A DNA stretch of 64,000 nucleotides from NCBI GenBank assembly GCA_951217055.1, contig OX578286.1, positions 14,905,050-14,969,049 on the forward strand. Reading direction: 5' to 3'. Below the pieces are notes generated by a model. That model was not told where the DNA came from. It was given only the letters and a program-made list of their open reading frames with translations, and did not search any database. Source of the DNA: Gerris lacustris. Taxonomy: Eukaryota; Arthropoda; Insecta; Hemiptera; Gerridae. Both the position numbers and the translations under genes were made by a program. This document shows positions 1-10,843 of the stretch, piece by piece. How positions within the stretch are numbered: the stretch's first letter is position 1; each line of letters begins with the position of its first letter.

Positions 1-60
1 GGTCTAGGCCTGCCAAAGACCTTATGTAACTATATAATATGTAATGGATTTAAATATAAC
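1..60 (+). repeat. family D repeat, cut by window edge
   Basis: The first 60 bases share the motif TAGGCCTGCCAAAG plus a TATATAATATGTAATGGAT-like stretch with 5858-5935 (opposite strand) and 41040-41130 (same strand). The family looks like the 3' end of a retroposon; the 41040 copy runs on to a (TAG)n tail. No coding content. Confidence 0.5.
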
Positions 61-1224
61 TAACTAATTCAGGTGTAGCAGAATCTTAAAAAATTAAAAA
101 TTAATTAATTAATGAGTAATTGTCCAAAGGCTAATTTTGACATACTATATAAATTTCAATAAAATGTGTCAAGCAGTTATCAAATTGGCATTAAAAAAAA
201 GAAACAACTTTAGGAGGAAGGTAGTATAACTGTTAATGTAAACAGATAACGGTAGAAGGTTACAAATTAGAAGCCTTGCTTTGCAAACAACTGTAGATGG
301 AATTATATATATCTGGTAATGTAAACAGATATTGGTAGAAGTTTGGATACAAATCGAGTAATGTAAACGGAATGAGTTTAACGTTTATAGTTCTAGAACC
401 TGAATATTAAGCATAAATAGATAGAATAAATTGAATAGAAGTCTGCATGAATATAGAGCACAAATAAGAAGTAAGTAACCTTTATATGCTCGGTAACATA
501 GACATAAGGAGTTTTATGTTTAGGAACATAAATGGAATTATGATTAGAAAGAATACAAAGAAGCATGAAAAGATCTAGAATACAAATAGAAGTGCATATT
601 TGAAAGTTTATATGGAAATTGGCTTCACCCAAGTACAAAGAAATATGAAATATCTCGAAAGAAACTTAGTTTCAAGACATCTATTACTTTTTTTTTTCAA
701 AAATATAGAAAAGTTATAGTATAGACAATACTAATATAGGGTACCAATATTACATTGCACCGTAAAATTATACAAAATACAATGTATTTTTCACAAGTAC
801 CAACTACGTTCAAAATTGTTATTAGTTTATGCTCACCTGGTATATAACAATAACCATAATGGAACATGGTCCAAAACATTGTTCTTACAAGGAAACACTT
901 TGCAACTAACAATTAATAAATTTGTTAATGTATAAACTTATCAAATGTTGTTAAAACTGCTTTAAAACATTAAAAGTTTTACTTTTTCATCTAAAATATC
1001 TCAGCAACAAATAAAATTATAGATAGAGGGAATGAAATGTTAACTATTTTCCTTGATAATGTAGTAAGTTACCGAATTAATATATATAATACTGGATGTA
1101 TTTTGCTTTCAAGCTTGCTGAGGGTAATGAAAACATTGTGGTCATAGTAAAGAACGAAAATTTCTTTACGTCTCTAAATTTAAATTCTCAAACAAAATTA
1201 GTTTCAGACATCAGGTTTCATTCT
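61..1224. other. AT-rich stretch without recognisable gene
   Basis: Low-complexity AT-rich DNA. Short loosely repeated phrases (GTAATGTAAACAGATA-like, around 230-370) occur but no reading frame with protein-like composition. I see no RNA gene. Confidence 0.5.
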
Positions 1225-1396
1225 TAAGCTTCGTCCAGATTACCAAACTGAAAAGAGGAAACGAGCCGATTAATGGTATCTGCGCATGCCCAGTTTAAAG
1301 TGCGTCCACGGGGCATGCGCAAAAAGACGGTCATGCGCAGAGACCAATGCTCTGCTCGTTTTCTCTGTTTGGTTCGGCAGTGCGGAAGAAGCTTTA
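1225..1396. mobile_element. palindromic MITE, copy 1 (degenerate)
   Basis: The two halves are imperfect inverted repeats of each other (AGAGGAAACGAGCCGAT on the left; CTCGTTTTCTCTGTTTGGTT on the right). The same unit recurs at 59426-59565 and 59787-59947, where the ends read AGCCGTG(T/A)CCAGACTGCC. This copy is the most diverged. It is a non-autonomous DNA transposon by structure; the autonomous family is not visible here. Confidence 0.65.
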
Positions 1397-2266
1397 GAGT
1401 CCATAGGATAAACCGAAGGCCATTATATTTTCCTGGGTTTGTCTGTCTACCTGTCGTTAACACACAGAACCTGTAGAGTATCTCAGAAAGTAAAAATAAG
1501 TAGTACAAATAATTGAAACTTTGCAGTTATGTTAGGTGAAAAACCCAGGGGAAATAAAGGGAACAAAATCATCCCTTAAAAACAAAGTGTTGACTATTAT
1601 TTTTAAATGCTTCATGTCAGGTATTAAATATAAAAGACGACGACCTGAGTAAAATAATCATAATTGGTTTCGTTTTTGTACCAATTCATCTTTGCACCAT
1701 GTTTCCTTGAAAATTGCTCTCTTTTTTGTGCCCTCTCCTTTCCATTTACTTTTTAAACTAATCAAAGAAAAATCTTTAAATACACAGTTATTCTTTGTTG
1801 TTGCTGTTACAAGTTAGGTCGATAAGGAGTCCAAAAAAGGGTTGTAAACTGTGTCATAAATATGGCTATATTTCGTCCTATCAGGGACATCTTAAAGCCT
1901 GTAATCATTAAAAGCACCTACAATCTACACTAACACGGGACCACAACATAATTAAAAAGGTTTATAGTAAGTAAATTTTTCGTACGTTGCAAAAAGGTTT
2001 ACGTAGCATAAAAAAAAAGGTTTCAACCTCTTTAAAACCTATAAAATTTCATATCTTGGGAACGGTTTGCGACTTCGTAGAAGTTACATTACGCCATATC
2101 ATGATAATAATTAATATAAAACTACCATTTTTAAAAATTGGTCTTATTTTAAACTATTTTTTTTTTGTTTCTGTATTCTTCACCTAAATTGTTTCCATGT
2201 GCAAAGTTTGGGGAAGATTGAAAAAGGGAAGTTATAGGTAGTAATAGGTGTGCGATGAAACTTACA
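1397..2266. other. family G repeat piece, then AT-rich DNA
   Basis: 1400-1460 (TTATATTTTCCTG followed by GTCTGTCTACCTGTC) matches a phrase also seen at 53480-53515 and more loosely at 12363-12430, so it is part of a dispersed repeat. The rest has no gene I can support. Confidence 0.4.
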
Positions 2267-2279
2267 AAGAAAAGTAATA

Positions 2280-3682
2280 GTAGTAGTAGTAAGGGGGCGG
2301 GGAGGCCAGGCCTAGCAAATAGACCACATTCGGGTCCTTTTTGCCAACCCCAGTAACTCACACCTATCGAACCACCACAGAATTACCCTCGAATTTCCTT
2401 GTTTGGGTCACAAAGGAGAGAATATCTTGCCACTTTAGTGTGACAAACTCCTCTTCTCTGATTTCCCCTGCTCCTAATAGATGGAAACGTAGTCTTCCAT
2501 ATCCTTCACATACTCCCACGAAGTGGAAGGCTGTCTCCTCTTCAAGCCCACACAATGGACATGTGGGGTCGTCTTCAATCTTAAATAGTGCCAGATGTCT
2601 TCTGAGCTGGCAATGCCCTGTCAAGACACCAACCATATTTCTTAGATTGGGTCTACCTAATCCCATAAGCCACTTGGTTTTCCCTTTGTCTAGATCAGGC
2701 AGTAGCATTTTTGTCTGCCTACAGCCCTCCGTTCCTCTCCATGCCCTCCTTGCTTCCTCCCAGATCCACGCCTTGATGGCTGACCTCACCTGTCCTCTTG
2801 ACCAATCAATGGCAGGTTCTGGTCCGCAGAATGGCATGGAAGCTCCTATCTTCGCCACTTCATCTGCTTTCTCATTCCCAGGAATCCCCGTATGCCCTGG
2901 AACCCAAAGCAGTGTGACCTCCTTTCTCTCTGCCAGTAGCTCTAGTGTATCCTGGCACTCTTTAACCAGTGCTGACTCCACACTTGGGGCGCAAAGTGCG
3001 TGGAGTGCTGCCTGACTGTCTGAGCATATGGCTACCTTTTTATATGTTGCCTCTATCACCTCTGGTTTCCTCGCTACCTCTAGGATGGCGTAGATTTCCG
3101 CTTGAAACACTGTGGTGAATGAACCTAGTGGGAAGCTCTCTTGGGCGCCGGATCTTTCTAAGTACAATCCAGCCCCTGACATACCTATATCGTTCTTAGA
3201 GCCATCAGTGTATGCCACTAGAGTTTCCCTGTCAAAATTAATTTCCCCTGATTCCCATCTAGCACGCGATGGGATTTCGACCTTATATTTCTTCTTCAGC
3301 TTTAGCTGATATTCAATTCCTTTCATTTGAATCCCTATAAGTGGGATCTTGGATTCAGCCATCCTTCGTAACGTCAAGTGTCCCACTGTGGATTCCCCTC
3401 CTTGCCACTGACCATTGTCTCTAAGTCTCACAAAAGATGCAATGGCCTCTCCTTTAATCCATGCATGAAGTGGAGGGAGTCCTACCAATGCCTCTAAGGC
3501 CGCAGTGGGGGCAGTCCTCATCGCTCCTGTTATACTCCTGCAGGCCAGCCTTTGAACCTTACTGAGCCCCTTAGACGAGCTAGACACCTCAGTCCTAGGC
3601 CACCAGATAATGGCTCCATAGTGAATTCTGGGCCTGATAACTGCTGTGTAAAGCCATTTGAGAATCTTTGGGGACAGCCCCC
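2280..3682 (-). mobile_element. 5'-truncated non-LTR retrotransposon (I/Jockey-type LINE)
   Basis: A 1.4-kb minus-strand LINE insertion. Its boundaries are set by a 13-bp direct repeat, AAGAAAAGTAATA, at 2267-2279 and 3683-3695, the target-site duplication left by target-primed reverse transcription. The 3' end, at the low-coordinate side, is a short (TAC)n tail. The 5' end is truncated inside the RT C-terminal region, as is usual for LINEs. The body holds one long uninterrupted reading frame (see the CDS). Intact TSD and frame point to a fairly recent insertion. Confidence 0.88.
2364..3682 (-). CDS. LINE ORF2 C-terminus: RT thumb, RNase H, terminal zinc-binding motif
   Basis: About 440 codons with no stop. 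The open frame runs to 3797, but residues encoded upstream of 3682 are flanking DNA read through. Order: RT tail (WLYTAVIRPRIHYGAIIWW), then an RNase HI domain with all four expected acidic residues visible: D in AYTDGSKN, E in FQAEIYAIL, D in ICSDSQAAL, and D after the H of HTGIPGNEKAD. Near the C-terminus is a CPLC...H....C zinc-binding motif typical of I and Jockey clades. RNase H would remove RNA from the RNA:DNA hybrid. APE endonuclease and RT catalytic motifs lie in the missing 5' part, so this copy cannot move by itself. Clade assignment is from family knowledge; an R1 or LOA relative is possible. Confidence 0.85.
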
Positions 3683-3695
3683 AAGAAAAGTAATA

Positions 3696-5010
3696 TAAGA
3701 CCAGTAATAAAAATGTAATTAAGGGTATCAGTTTACCATCATTATAATAATCAGGTTTAAAAGTTATTGGTAAAACAAAATTTAAACTAGCCGTCATCTT
3801 GAAACTGCTGGAACACGTCCTATTTGTTTAGATTGCCTTTGGAAGCGTTGTATGTATTAAAAACTCTGGCAACTTTATTTGGTTTCATGTCTGACTCAAC
3901 ATTTTTTTCGAATGTCCATATTTTGAAGATTATTTATCTAATGTTAAATTAAATAGTAAAAATCGGTCCAAGACAACTCTGACAAACTTTCACATATACG
4001 AGTTCATAATTACTCGGCCCAGTGTTTCATGTATTAATTTTCGAGTTTTCGTAAGTAAATTTGATTATTATTATTGAACATTTTATCAAAATTTATTGTA
4101 AAAATAACCTTCTCGGCGGGGAATTGAACCCGGCCTCTCTCCGTGTAAATCCTAAAAAAACTCCATCATAAAACGTGTAAATCCATCAAAATCGAATTTT
4201 CGCGCCATCACAATACTTTCTCTTTATAAGAGAAAGTAAAAAGTAAACCCAAAGAATTTCCTATTTTTATTTTAATCTTCTCGGAAAATTTATTTCTACC
4301 TCACATTCGAAAGGTTTAAAAAAATATCCCTCATTCGTATAAAAAAAATATATATACATTTTTACAGTGTATTAGGGTTAGTCTATAGGTAGCCTACGTA
4401 CACAGGGTTGGATACTCTTTTTTAAACATTTTTTTTTAAATACATATATATCCCATTCTACTTTATTTAATACGCACGAGACTATTCATGAGGAAGAGAC
4501 GTGTCACACTAATTGGCTGAACGCTCTTTTTTTAACTTTACAACATAACATAAAGTAAATATACATAAAATCATTTTGCTTATCGGATTTGAGTGTCGAA
4601 ATATAAGTCAAGTATGGTTTTTTAAAATATTTCCACGCCGTCAACCATGCAGATGTGTAGAAAACCAAAACTTCATAATTTGGCATGTACAATGCACATA
4701 CACATTTCAAAGGGTTATGTGACAAATTGAATAAATTAATTAAGTGACAACCACTAAAAACTATGAACAACCAATGCAATTAAAAGTTGTATCGAATGCT
4801 TCTGCTACTTAACGTTTTCATAAACGCTACTAAATTGTTTTTCTAACTTCACCTGTGAAATAATTCAGAAGAGAATTAGATTCGATTTTTATTTTTTATA
4901 ACCGCCATTTTTCCGTGTTTTATTTTTCCCAAAATTGAATTATTTAATGTTTACATTTAATTTGATCTTTATACTAAATTTAATTTCAATAAAATATTCC
5001 ACTGACTTAT
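3696..5010. other. dispersed repeat pieces (family C) and AT-rich DNA
   Basis: 3955-4245 resembles family C: GGTCCAAGACAACTC near its start, and TTTTCGCGCCATCACAATAC followed by a TACTTTCTC/GAGAAAGTA hairpin at its end (4197-4236). The same hairpin ends the copy at 18866-19285. No coding region recognised in the remainder. Confidence 0.45.
4020..4141 (-). repeat. tRNA-like SINE piece with B box
   Basis: Read on the minus strand, 4111-4141 contains GGGTTCAATTCCCCGCC, close to the pol III B-box consensus, followed by a sequence (GGTTATTTTTA...) resembled by the plus-strand copy at 7690-7800. A tRNA-derived SINE is the simplest reading; no complete tRNA fold is visible. Confidence 0.45.
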
Positions 5011-5500
5011 CTAATTTTGGACCATGAAATGATTTGTATCAATGTCAGCTACTCTGCGTGATCTTATGTCTACTATATCCTTTGCATGCTGTTTATCAAT
5101 TAGCCCATGGTCAATCTGGTTGGAAATGTTGCCATCTGGTGAGAACCATGTAACTTTATGGGTCCTTCTCTTCTGTAGCCAGGTACATCTTACGGTCAAA
5201 TTATATCCTTCAGCAAAATCTACTGATCTCTGGCCATTATCATTACATTCATCATGTAAACTTTGGTAATCAATGGTGTTCTGGTACGCCTCTTCCTTCC
5301 CAATCTTGGCCTTAAAGTCCCCCAATGCAGTCTTAACATCATGTTGCTGCAATTTTCCCTATCTGCTGTTCGAGTTCATTATAAAATTCCTCTTTCATTT
5401 CCTTATCTGCTTCTTTCCGTTGGTGCATATACTCATATGATAGATAAGTTGAAAAATTTTGCTTTGATTCTCAGTTTGCATATTCTCTCTGATATCACTT
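5011..5500 (-). pseudogene. RTE-type LINE endonuclease fragment
   Basis: The frame 5352-5011 encodes part of an APE-like endonuclease: GDFKAKIGKE near its start (catalytic GDFN motif with N to K), SLHDECNDNGQRSVDFAEGY in the middle, and an IDHGLIDK...DIRSRR...ADID.NHFMV block at the end. These are hallmarks of RTE-like ORFs often annotated as craniofacial development protein 2-like. The preceding part of the domain (MKEEFYNELEQQIGKI) lies in a shifted frame at 5355-5420, so the copy carries indels. In the active element it would nick target DNA for reverse transcription. A dead relic here. Confidence 0.75.
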
Positions 5501-5857
5501 CAAAGTAAATCACTGATTCATCTATTAGAATTCCTGCACCAACATCTCCGTTCTCTAGCGCTAATATATAATAATGTGTTATTGCCAGATCTGAGGGCTC
5601 CATTTCCTGTCCATCTTACCTCCATCAAGGCTACTATCATGATTTTATATTCTGTCATGATACGTTTTAAGAAAGGTTGCTAAATTGCCTGCCTTAGTTA
5701 GCGTCCTAGCATTCCAAGTTCCCTCCTACATGCTCTAGCAGTGGAAGTGACATCTCAGACTTTCTTTGTGACGCAGTATTCTAATGTAAGTGACGGAAAT
5801 TTTAAAAGTTTTAGTTTATTTGAAATATTTTTTGATGGAGGGACACACTAAGCACTT
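5501..5857. other. decayed flank of the RTE fragment
   Basis: Possibly the N-terminal part of the same LINE ORF on the minus strand, but stops and frameshifts make it unreadable by eye. Nothing else supported. Confidence 0.3.
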
Positions 5858-5935
5858 GTCATCCATTTTACATATTATATAGTTGTATAAAGCCCTTTAT
5901 ACAAGCCCTTTGGCAGGCCTAGGCCCTCCACGGGC
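5858..5935 (-). repeat. family D repeat
   Basis: Reverse-complement match to 1-60 (GGCAGGCCTAGGCCCTCCA and ATTTTACATATTATATAGTT). It is followed by a short direct repeat, ATAGTTAGTTTATTTGAAAT, near 5948 and in altered form near 6005. Confidence 0.5.
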
Positions 5936-5945
5936 TGCAGCGTCT

Positions 5946-6792
5946 CATAGTTAGTTTATTTGAAATGTATAAATTTCAAGCAAGGAATACGGACTGCTGC
6001 GTCATATAGTTAGTTTATTTTAAATTTATAAATTTCAAGCAATAAATGTAGGAGCAACTTTATTTAAAATTTAACATTAGACAGTTGAAAACTCCACTGA
6101 TCCGGATCAATTCTTTATTCACATTATTATAAATTGCATTTCATTTAATTTATATTCCATAAAGGGAAATAACATTGAACTAAATAAACAACAACAAAAA
6201 AAAGCTGATAAAGTATGTCTCAAAACGAATTACACCCTGTTTCAAATTTAATCAAAAACAAATTATATCAAATAAAAAAAGGAAGAAATATCTATGGAGA
6301 GGGAAGGGGAAGGGCGGTAGAAATATCTAGAGGGGAAAAGGAAAAGGTGGTAAACATCTGGTTTATTATAAACGGAAGGAAAATAAGGCGAATCTAAAGG
6401 AAATCGGATTTAGCAAGAGAGAGAAGCCAAGCATGCCTACCTTCCTGTCTCCTGCAAGATCCTTAGCTTCTCGTAATCTTATCAGGATACAAGGCTCTTC
6501 CGCTACAGATGCTTCATAATAACTCCTCTACTCGACACCTCTAACACCTATTTACTAACTGCTACGGGGAGGATGGTGGGAGGAAAATCCACTTTGGAAA
6601 TGAAACCCTATCCCTTTCCAAGAAGTAATTCTATAAACGTGTTAGAAAATATGTAATAAACTATGTTCTTGTAAATAAAACATTGTAAGTAACAATGTCA
6701 TGAAAGAGAGTTAGAAATTCAAGGTTTACTGTCAAACTATGATATCATACTATAAGAGTTTTGCTGAAAATTGGTGTTGTAAAATTAATTTT
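5946..6792. other. no gene recognised
   Basis: Contains the 55-bp tandem phrase TAGTTAGTTTATTT...AAATTTCAAGCAA (about two copies, 5948-6045) and a purine-rich patch at 6280-6420. No coding or RNA gene evidence. Confidence 0.4.
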
Positions 6793-7160
6793 ATTCCAAG
6801 ATATAAAACCGTTTCAGATATCAGGGAATATTTTTAGTCTCGTGTCACAATCAGTTGGTCTGTCCGTCAGTCTTCCCACAAGTTTTGCGGACTAAAGTAT
6901 CTTAAAAACTACTCGTTTGATTTTAATGAAATTTGGATGGTAGGTCATGATTAGTCTATTGTTGGTGCCATATAAGTATCCACTTTATCCACCCATTAGT
7001 TTCTTTCACATATGCACAAAGTTTTGTTTTTATCATCACCTATATGAAAGTACTTATCTGATTTTTAAGTAATTTGGATGGTTTATAGTTAATAGAAGGT
7101 AGCCCACGCAGATGAAATGTCTGCGCTCATCAAATTTTACTAAATCGATTCTTTTGTTCA
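6793..7160 (+). repeat. family A dispersed repeat
   Basis: One of about ten copies of a ~450-bp repeat. Shared blocks in order: CCGTTTCAGA(C/T)ATCAGGGAA, a GTCTGTC run, ATATCTTAAAAACTAC-like, GAAATTTGGATGGTAGGTCA, CCATTGTTGGT.CCATATAAG, and CACCTATAT..TCAAAAGTACT. No coding capacity; probably a non-autonomous element or LINE 3' tail. Confidence 0.7.
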
Positions 7161-8349
7161 TGTTAAGCGGGAACCCACGGCCTGTGACTTGGCGAGCCTA
7201 TCGTGCCTGGAAGCTCATGCTCCCACGAGCACGATAGGCTTGTGGTCTGTCGAATCCTGAACAGGAAAGGTCGCAAGCCACCACAAGCCATATCCAATAA
7301 AAGCAGTATATTCAGAAAGAAAATATTGTGATCCACGAAAAATTCTATTTACAGTTTTTGTTGGATTTACACGATTAAGGTCCAAAAAAAAGTGGTTATA
7401 AAAACAATTCTGCCTAAATTACTGGTGTGATTTCGATGAAATTGAGCATAAATGTCCAGAAAATTCACCCTCCATGATGAAATCGAGAAATGGATTTTAG
7501 TTCTAAATTTGAGATAAGCCATAAGAGATAATTGACATAAGCCACCGAAAACTTGAAAAATGCAGATTTTCCTCCCAAATCTGTTCCGATGATTTCGAAT
7601 AACATATTCTAAAACAACTTCTAGACCAATTAAATATGAATCTTACCATATAAGTCGTTTCCCCTGGAAAAATCTAGTTCCAGAGGTAATAGCTATAAAC
7701 GCAAAGAGTGAAAGGTTGGGTTCAATTCCCCACCAGGAAGGAGTTATTTTTATGAAATATTCAATAATTACTAGATTTAACCACGACAACAATAAAATAC
7801 TTAAAATTGGAAAACACTATATTATAAAAAAATGTACTTGTATATGAGAACTTTTTTTACGAGTTGTATTGGATAGATTTTTATAACAAATAAAGTTAAG
7901 TTCCCTTAAATATTAAAACAGAGTATTTTATTTTGTATAAAAAGCTCGTTTTTTAAAGATTTCTTTTGCTGCTTAGTTTACTTTAAGCTCGTTGTTTTAT
8001 CTGCATTCTGACTTTGGTCTTGCTTTAACTTATGTTAAAGCGAAACCTATGTTTTCTCTTTAACTACAACATACGTCAAAGCACTCTTTCTCTCTCTCTC
8101 ATTCTTTTGACTTTGGAATGTTTTTTGTTATACAAAAGACCAAAGCTTTTACCTTTTACTTTATAGTACCTTCTAAAACAAATGTGTAAAAGGAACAAAG
8201 TTTTAAAGGGGTAAAAGAAGTGGATAGAAGAAAGAAACAAGAAAAAGAAAGATCAACCAACTTAAATAATATCACTTCGATTAGGGAAAAAGAAAACAAC
8301 TACAAAATGTGTAAAACAACCAAAAACTACCAAATTTATACAGATCTTT
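7161..8349. other. AT-rich DNA with SINE-like piece
   Basis: A short palindrome around AGCCTATCGTGC / GCACGATAGGCT lies at 7194-7230. At 7708-7735 the plus strand has GGGTTCAATTCCCCACCAG, a B-box-like match to the piece at 4111-4141. A poorly conserved family C relative may cover 7320-7690. No gene found. Confidence 0.4.
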
Positions 8350-8544
8350 CTTTCAAGCTTAACGAAGGTAACGGAAGCTATAAGATCGTTCTGAAGAACG
8401 AAATAATTATTATATCTCCGAATTTTAAAAATTCCAAGACAGAAATCCGTTTCAGACATCAGAGAGCATTTTTGGATCCGTGTCTGCCTGTCGGTCTATC
8501 TGCCTGTCTGTTAGTCTGTTGTTCAATTTTTGCAAACCACCATA
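8350..8544 (+). repeat. family A repeat, left half (interrupted)
   Basis: Starts at the family's AAGCTTAACGAAGGTAACGG block and runs to TTTTTGCAAACCACCATA, where the family sequence stops. It resumes at 12183 after a 3.6-kb insertion. The 18 bases at 8527-8544 are repeated at 12183-12200 with one mismatch. Confidence 0.75.
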
Positions 8545-8733
8545 ATAATAATAATATCCATTTATTGTAAAATAAAAATATAAATATGCATGCATACATT
8601 ATACATTGTTTTAGCGAATTTCCATTGGAAAAAAATTCGCTAATAGAGCCACTGGCATGGCGGGAGTTTGAGCCGGGATTGTGGCCAAAATACGTTTCAT
8701 GGGCCCCGATCACGAAAAAATAGGTTTTACAAA

Positions 8734-8738
<5 letters not shown>

Positions 8739-8784
<46 letters not shown>
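8739..8784. repeat. (TA)n microsatellite
   Basis: About 46 bp of TA dinucleotides just outside the left arm of the Penelope-like element; it mirrors the longer tract at 11252-11376. Confidence 0.9.
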
Positions 8785-8791
<7 letters not shown>

Positions 8792-8817
8792 AATAAATTC
8801 TCGACCGTAAATATAAA

Positions 8818-9213
8818 CAGAAAACAAACAAAACTCAGGTTTCGGTCACAAAAATCGTCTTTATGTTACAATCCCGACGTTTCGGTTTTTACTTAAAACC
8901 TTCTTCAGGGGCCTAAAAAACAAACGAAATACAAAAAACCCATGAAACAAACACTCATGACTATCAAAACGGAAAAAACTAAGAAGCTGCTACACAATAA
9001 ATATTAACCCAAGACCTAAACTCACCGTAAAACATCTAAACAACGACTGAAAAATTCTCACGCATCACACCTATATATACGGAGAAAAACCACAGCCTCC
9101 TTGATAAATACATTTTTTTTTTTTTTTTCAATATTATTATAATAATAACAACCGTCTACGTAATAAACATAAAATAAAATTCTCCTCCCCCCCCCCCGGA
9201 ACTCCTAAATATT
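8818..9213 (-). repeat. Penelope-like element, left inverted arm
   Basis: Near-perfect inverted copy of 10844-11249 (the element's 3' end). Landmarks in mirror order: CAGAAAACAAACAAAACTCA, the hammerhead-like motif, a poly-T/A block, a poly-C/G block, and CCTAAATATT. Differences are mainly homopolymer lengths. Confidence 0.9.
8873..8911 (-). ncRNA. hammerhead-like ribozyme motif, left arm
   Basis: Reverse complement of the motif at 11156-11194: CCC, CTGAAGA, stem-loop (GGTTTT/AAAACC), GAAACGTC, GGG. See the right-arm entry for interpretation. It lies on the strand opposite to the element's gene. Confidence 0.6.
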
Positions 9214-9291
9214 GAAAAAAAAAAGCAACAGTCAGACACAGCAGAGCAGCAGCAGCAGCAGGGGCATCAGTTTGTAGACGAGTCTCTTACT

Positions 9292-10497
9292 ATGATTTCG
9301 CTAGTTGTTAAATCTTTGTTCACTAACATTCCTTTAGATGTTGCTTTCCAGCTTATTAACTAACAATGGGACAAGTGTGGATCGGGTACGGGAATCCCTA
9401 AGGCTCTGTTTCTTTCTATTTTACAATTGATATGTGATGCTCGCTATTTTGTTTTTGGAGGATCAGTTTTTGGTCAATGTTTTGGTTTACCAATGGGTTC
9501 ACCTGTGTCTCCAGTTTTAGCCAATATTGTCATGTTAGATTTACTTAAGGTTTGCCTTTCTGGGTTAGGTGACATTGTACAATTTGTAAAGTTATACGTG
9601 GATGATTTGTTTTTAATTGTAAGGAAAGGCCAGGAGGATACTGTACTTGCTGTGTTTAATTCCTACCATGCGAGGCTTAATTTCACAATTGAGTGTGAGG
9701 AAAATGGATTGCTTCCTTTTTTGGATTTAAAAGTGATAAGAGGGCCTGGCGGTACTCTCCTCACTGACTGGTATTCTAAACCCACCAGTTCAGGTCGTGT
9801 TTTGAATTTTCATTCCTCACATGTTATGAGTCAGAAATTAAATTGTGTCCATAATATAGTAAAAAAGGTTATAGATGTTAGCAGCCCTTGTTATCTGGCT
9901 AGAAATAGAAATAGGGTTAGGGAACTTATGTCAAAGAACGGCTATCCTTTAGGTCTTGTAGATAGGTTTTGGAAAAAATACTTAAATAATTCTCAAAATG
10001 CAAATACTTCAGTGGTTTCGAAAAAGTACTTCAAATTCCCTTATGTACATGGTTTGTCAGAGTGTGTGCAAAAAATGTTTAAAAGAAAAATGCCTGATGT
10101 GGCATTAGCTTTCTACAATGGGAAAAAAGTGAGTTCTTTGTTTTCAAATCTAAAGGATAAAATTCCTAAGGGTTTACAGTCGAATGTTGTGTACTCAGTT
10201 ACGTGTAATGATTGCGATCAAAAGTATTATAGCGAAACAAGCCGTTTTTTAAAAGAACGATCGTATCAACATGAATATAGCATAAGAACAAATAAGGTTA
10301 ATGTTACTGCGCTAGCGGCTCATGCTATTAATAAAAAACACACTTTTGATTTGCCAGGTATTTCTGTTGTAGCTAGAGAAGCCGATGAGTTTAGGAGAAG
10401 AATTCTTGAAATGCTTCACATTAAAAAGGATTCTAATTCTCTGAATTTTAGGAGTGATATTGAGAATTTGAATGTGATATATTCTGGATTGTTGTAA
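9292..10497 (+). pseudogene. Penelope-like RT with GIY-YIG endonuclease, 5'-truncated and inactivated
   Basis: The frame is open 9292-10497 except for a TAA at 9361-9363. The N-terminal part carries KSLFTNIPLD, part of RT motif A, but the catalytic Asp expected just before it is Val (SLVVKS). Then come motif B (GLPMGSPVSPVLANIVM) and motif C (LYVDDLFLIV). The C-terminal third is a GIY-YIG-type nuclease: VVYSVTCNDCDQKYY, then SETSRFLKERSYQH, with the usual YIGET degraded to YYSET. This order is the signature of Penelope-like elements, whose RT is related to telomerase. The first part of the RT is missing. The loss of the motif A Asp, the nonsense codon and the altered YIG together indicate a dead copy. 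Confidence 0.9.
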
Positions 10498-10843
10498 TGT
10501 TTATGTTTCTTTTCTCCCTGCCTTCCCCTGGCTTTGCTCATTTTTATGTTGTTTTTTACATTTTGTTCTGGTGTTATTTCTTCTTCTGCAGATTACAATA
10601 CTCAGTTTCTTTCCCTAGCTTAAGTCCACAAACGATTTCTATAACTGCCAATAGATGTTCTGGTTTTTAGAATTTTTATTGGAAGGACCCGGGTCCGCCC
10701 AACCTAATTGAGGTTTTCTGTGGTTTCTCTCAATTTACTAGGCGAATGCCAGGTTGGTCCCCTCTAAAGCCAGTCCACAGACTGCCTAGGATACTTGTTT
10801 ACTCCTGTAATCTTTTCTAGCTTTGGCCCTTTTCTTTGTCTAA
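10498..10843 (+). other. 3' untranslated part of the Penelope-like element
   Basis: Lies between the gene's stop codon and the right arm. T-rich, no reading frame. It contains GGACCCGGGTCC (10685-10696), a 12-base perfect palindrome. No function assigned. Confidence 0.5.

Noticed and set aside
2341..3015. 224-codon plus-strand frame
   Set aside because: Antisense to the LINE RNase H gene, which has clear catalytic motifs on the minus strand.
8459..8896. Frames across the TA tract at 8739-8784 on both strands
   Set aside because: Long Tyr-Ile runs are translations of (TA)n; no protein-like remainder.
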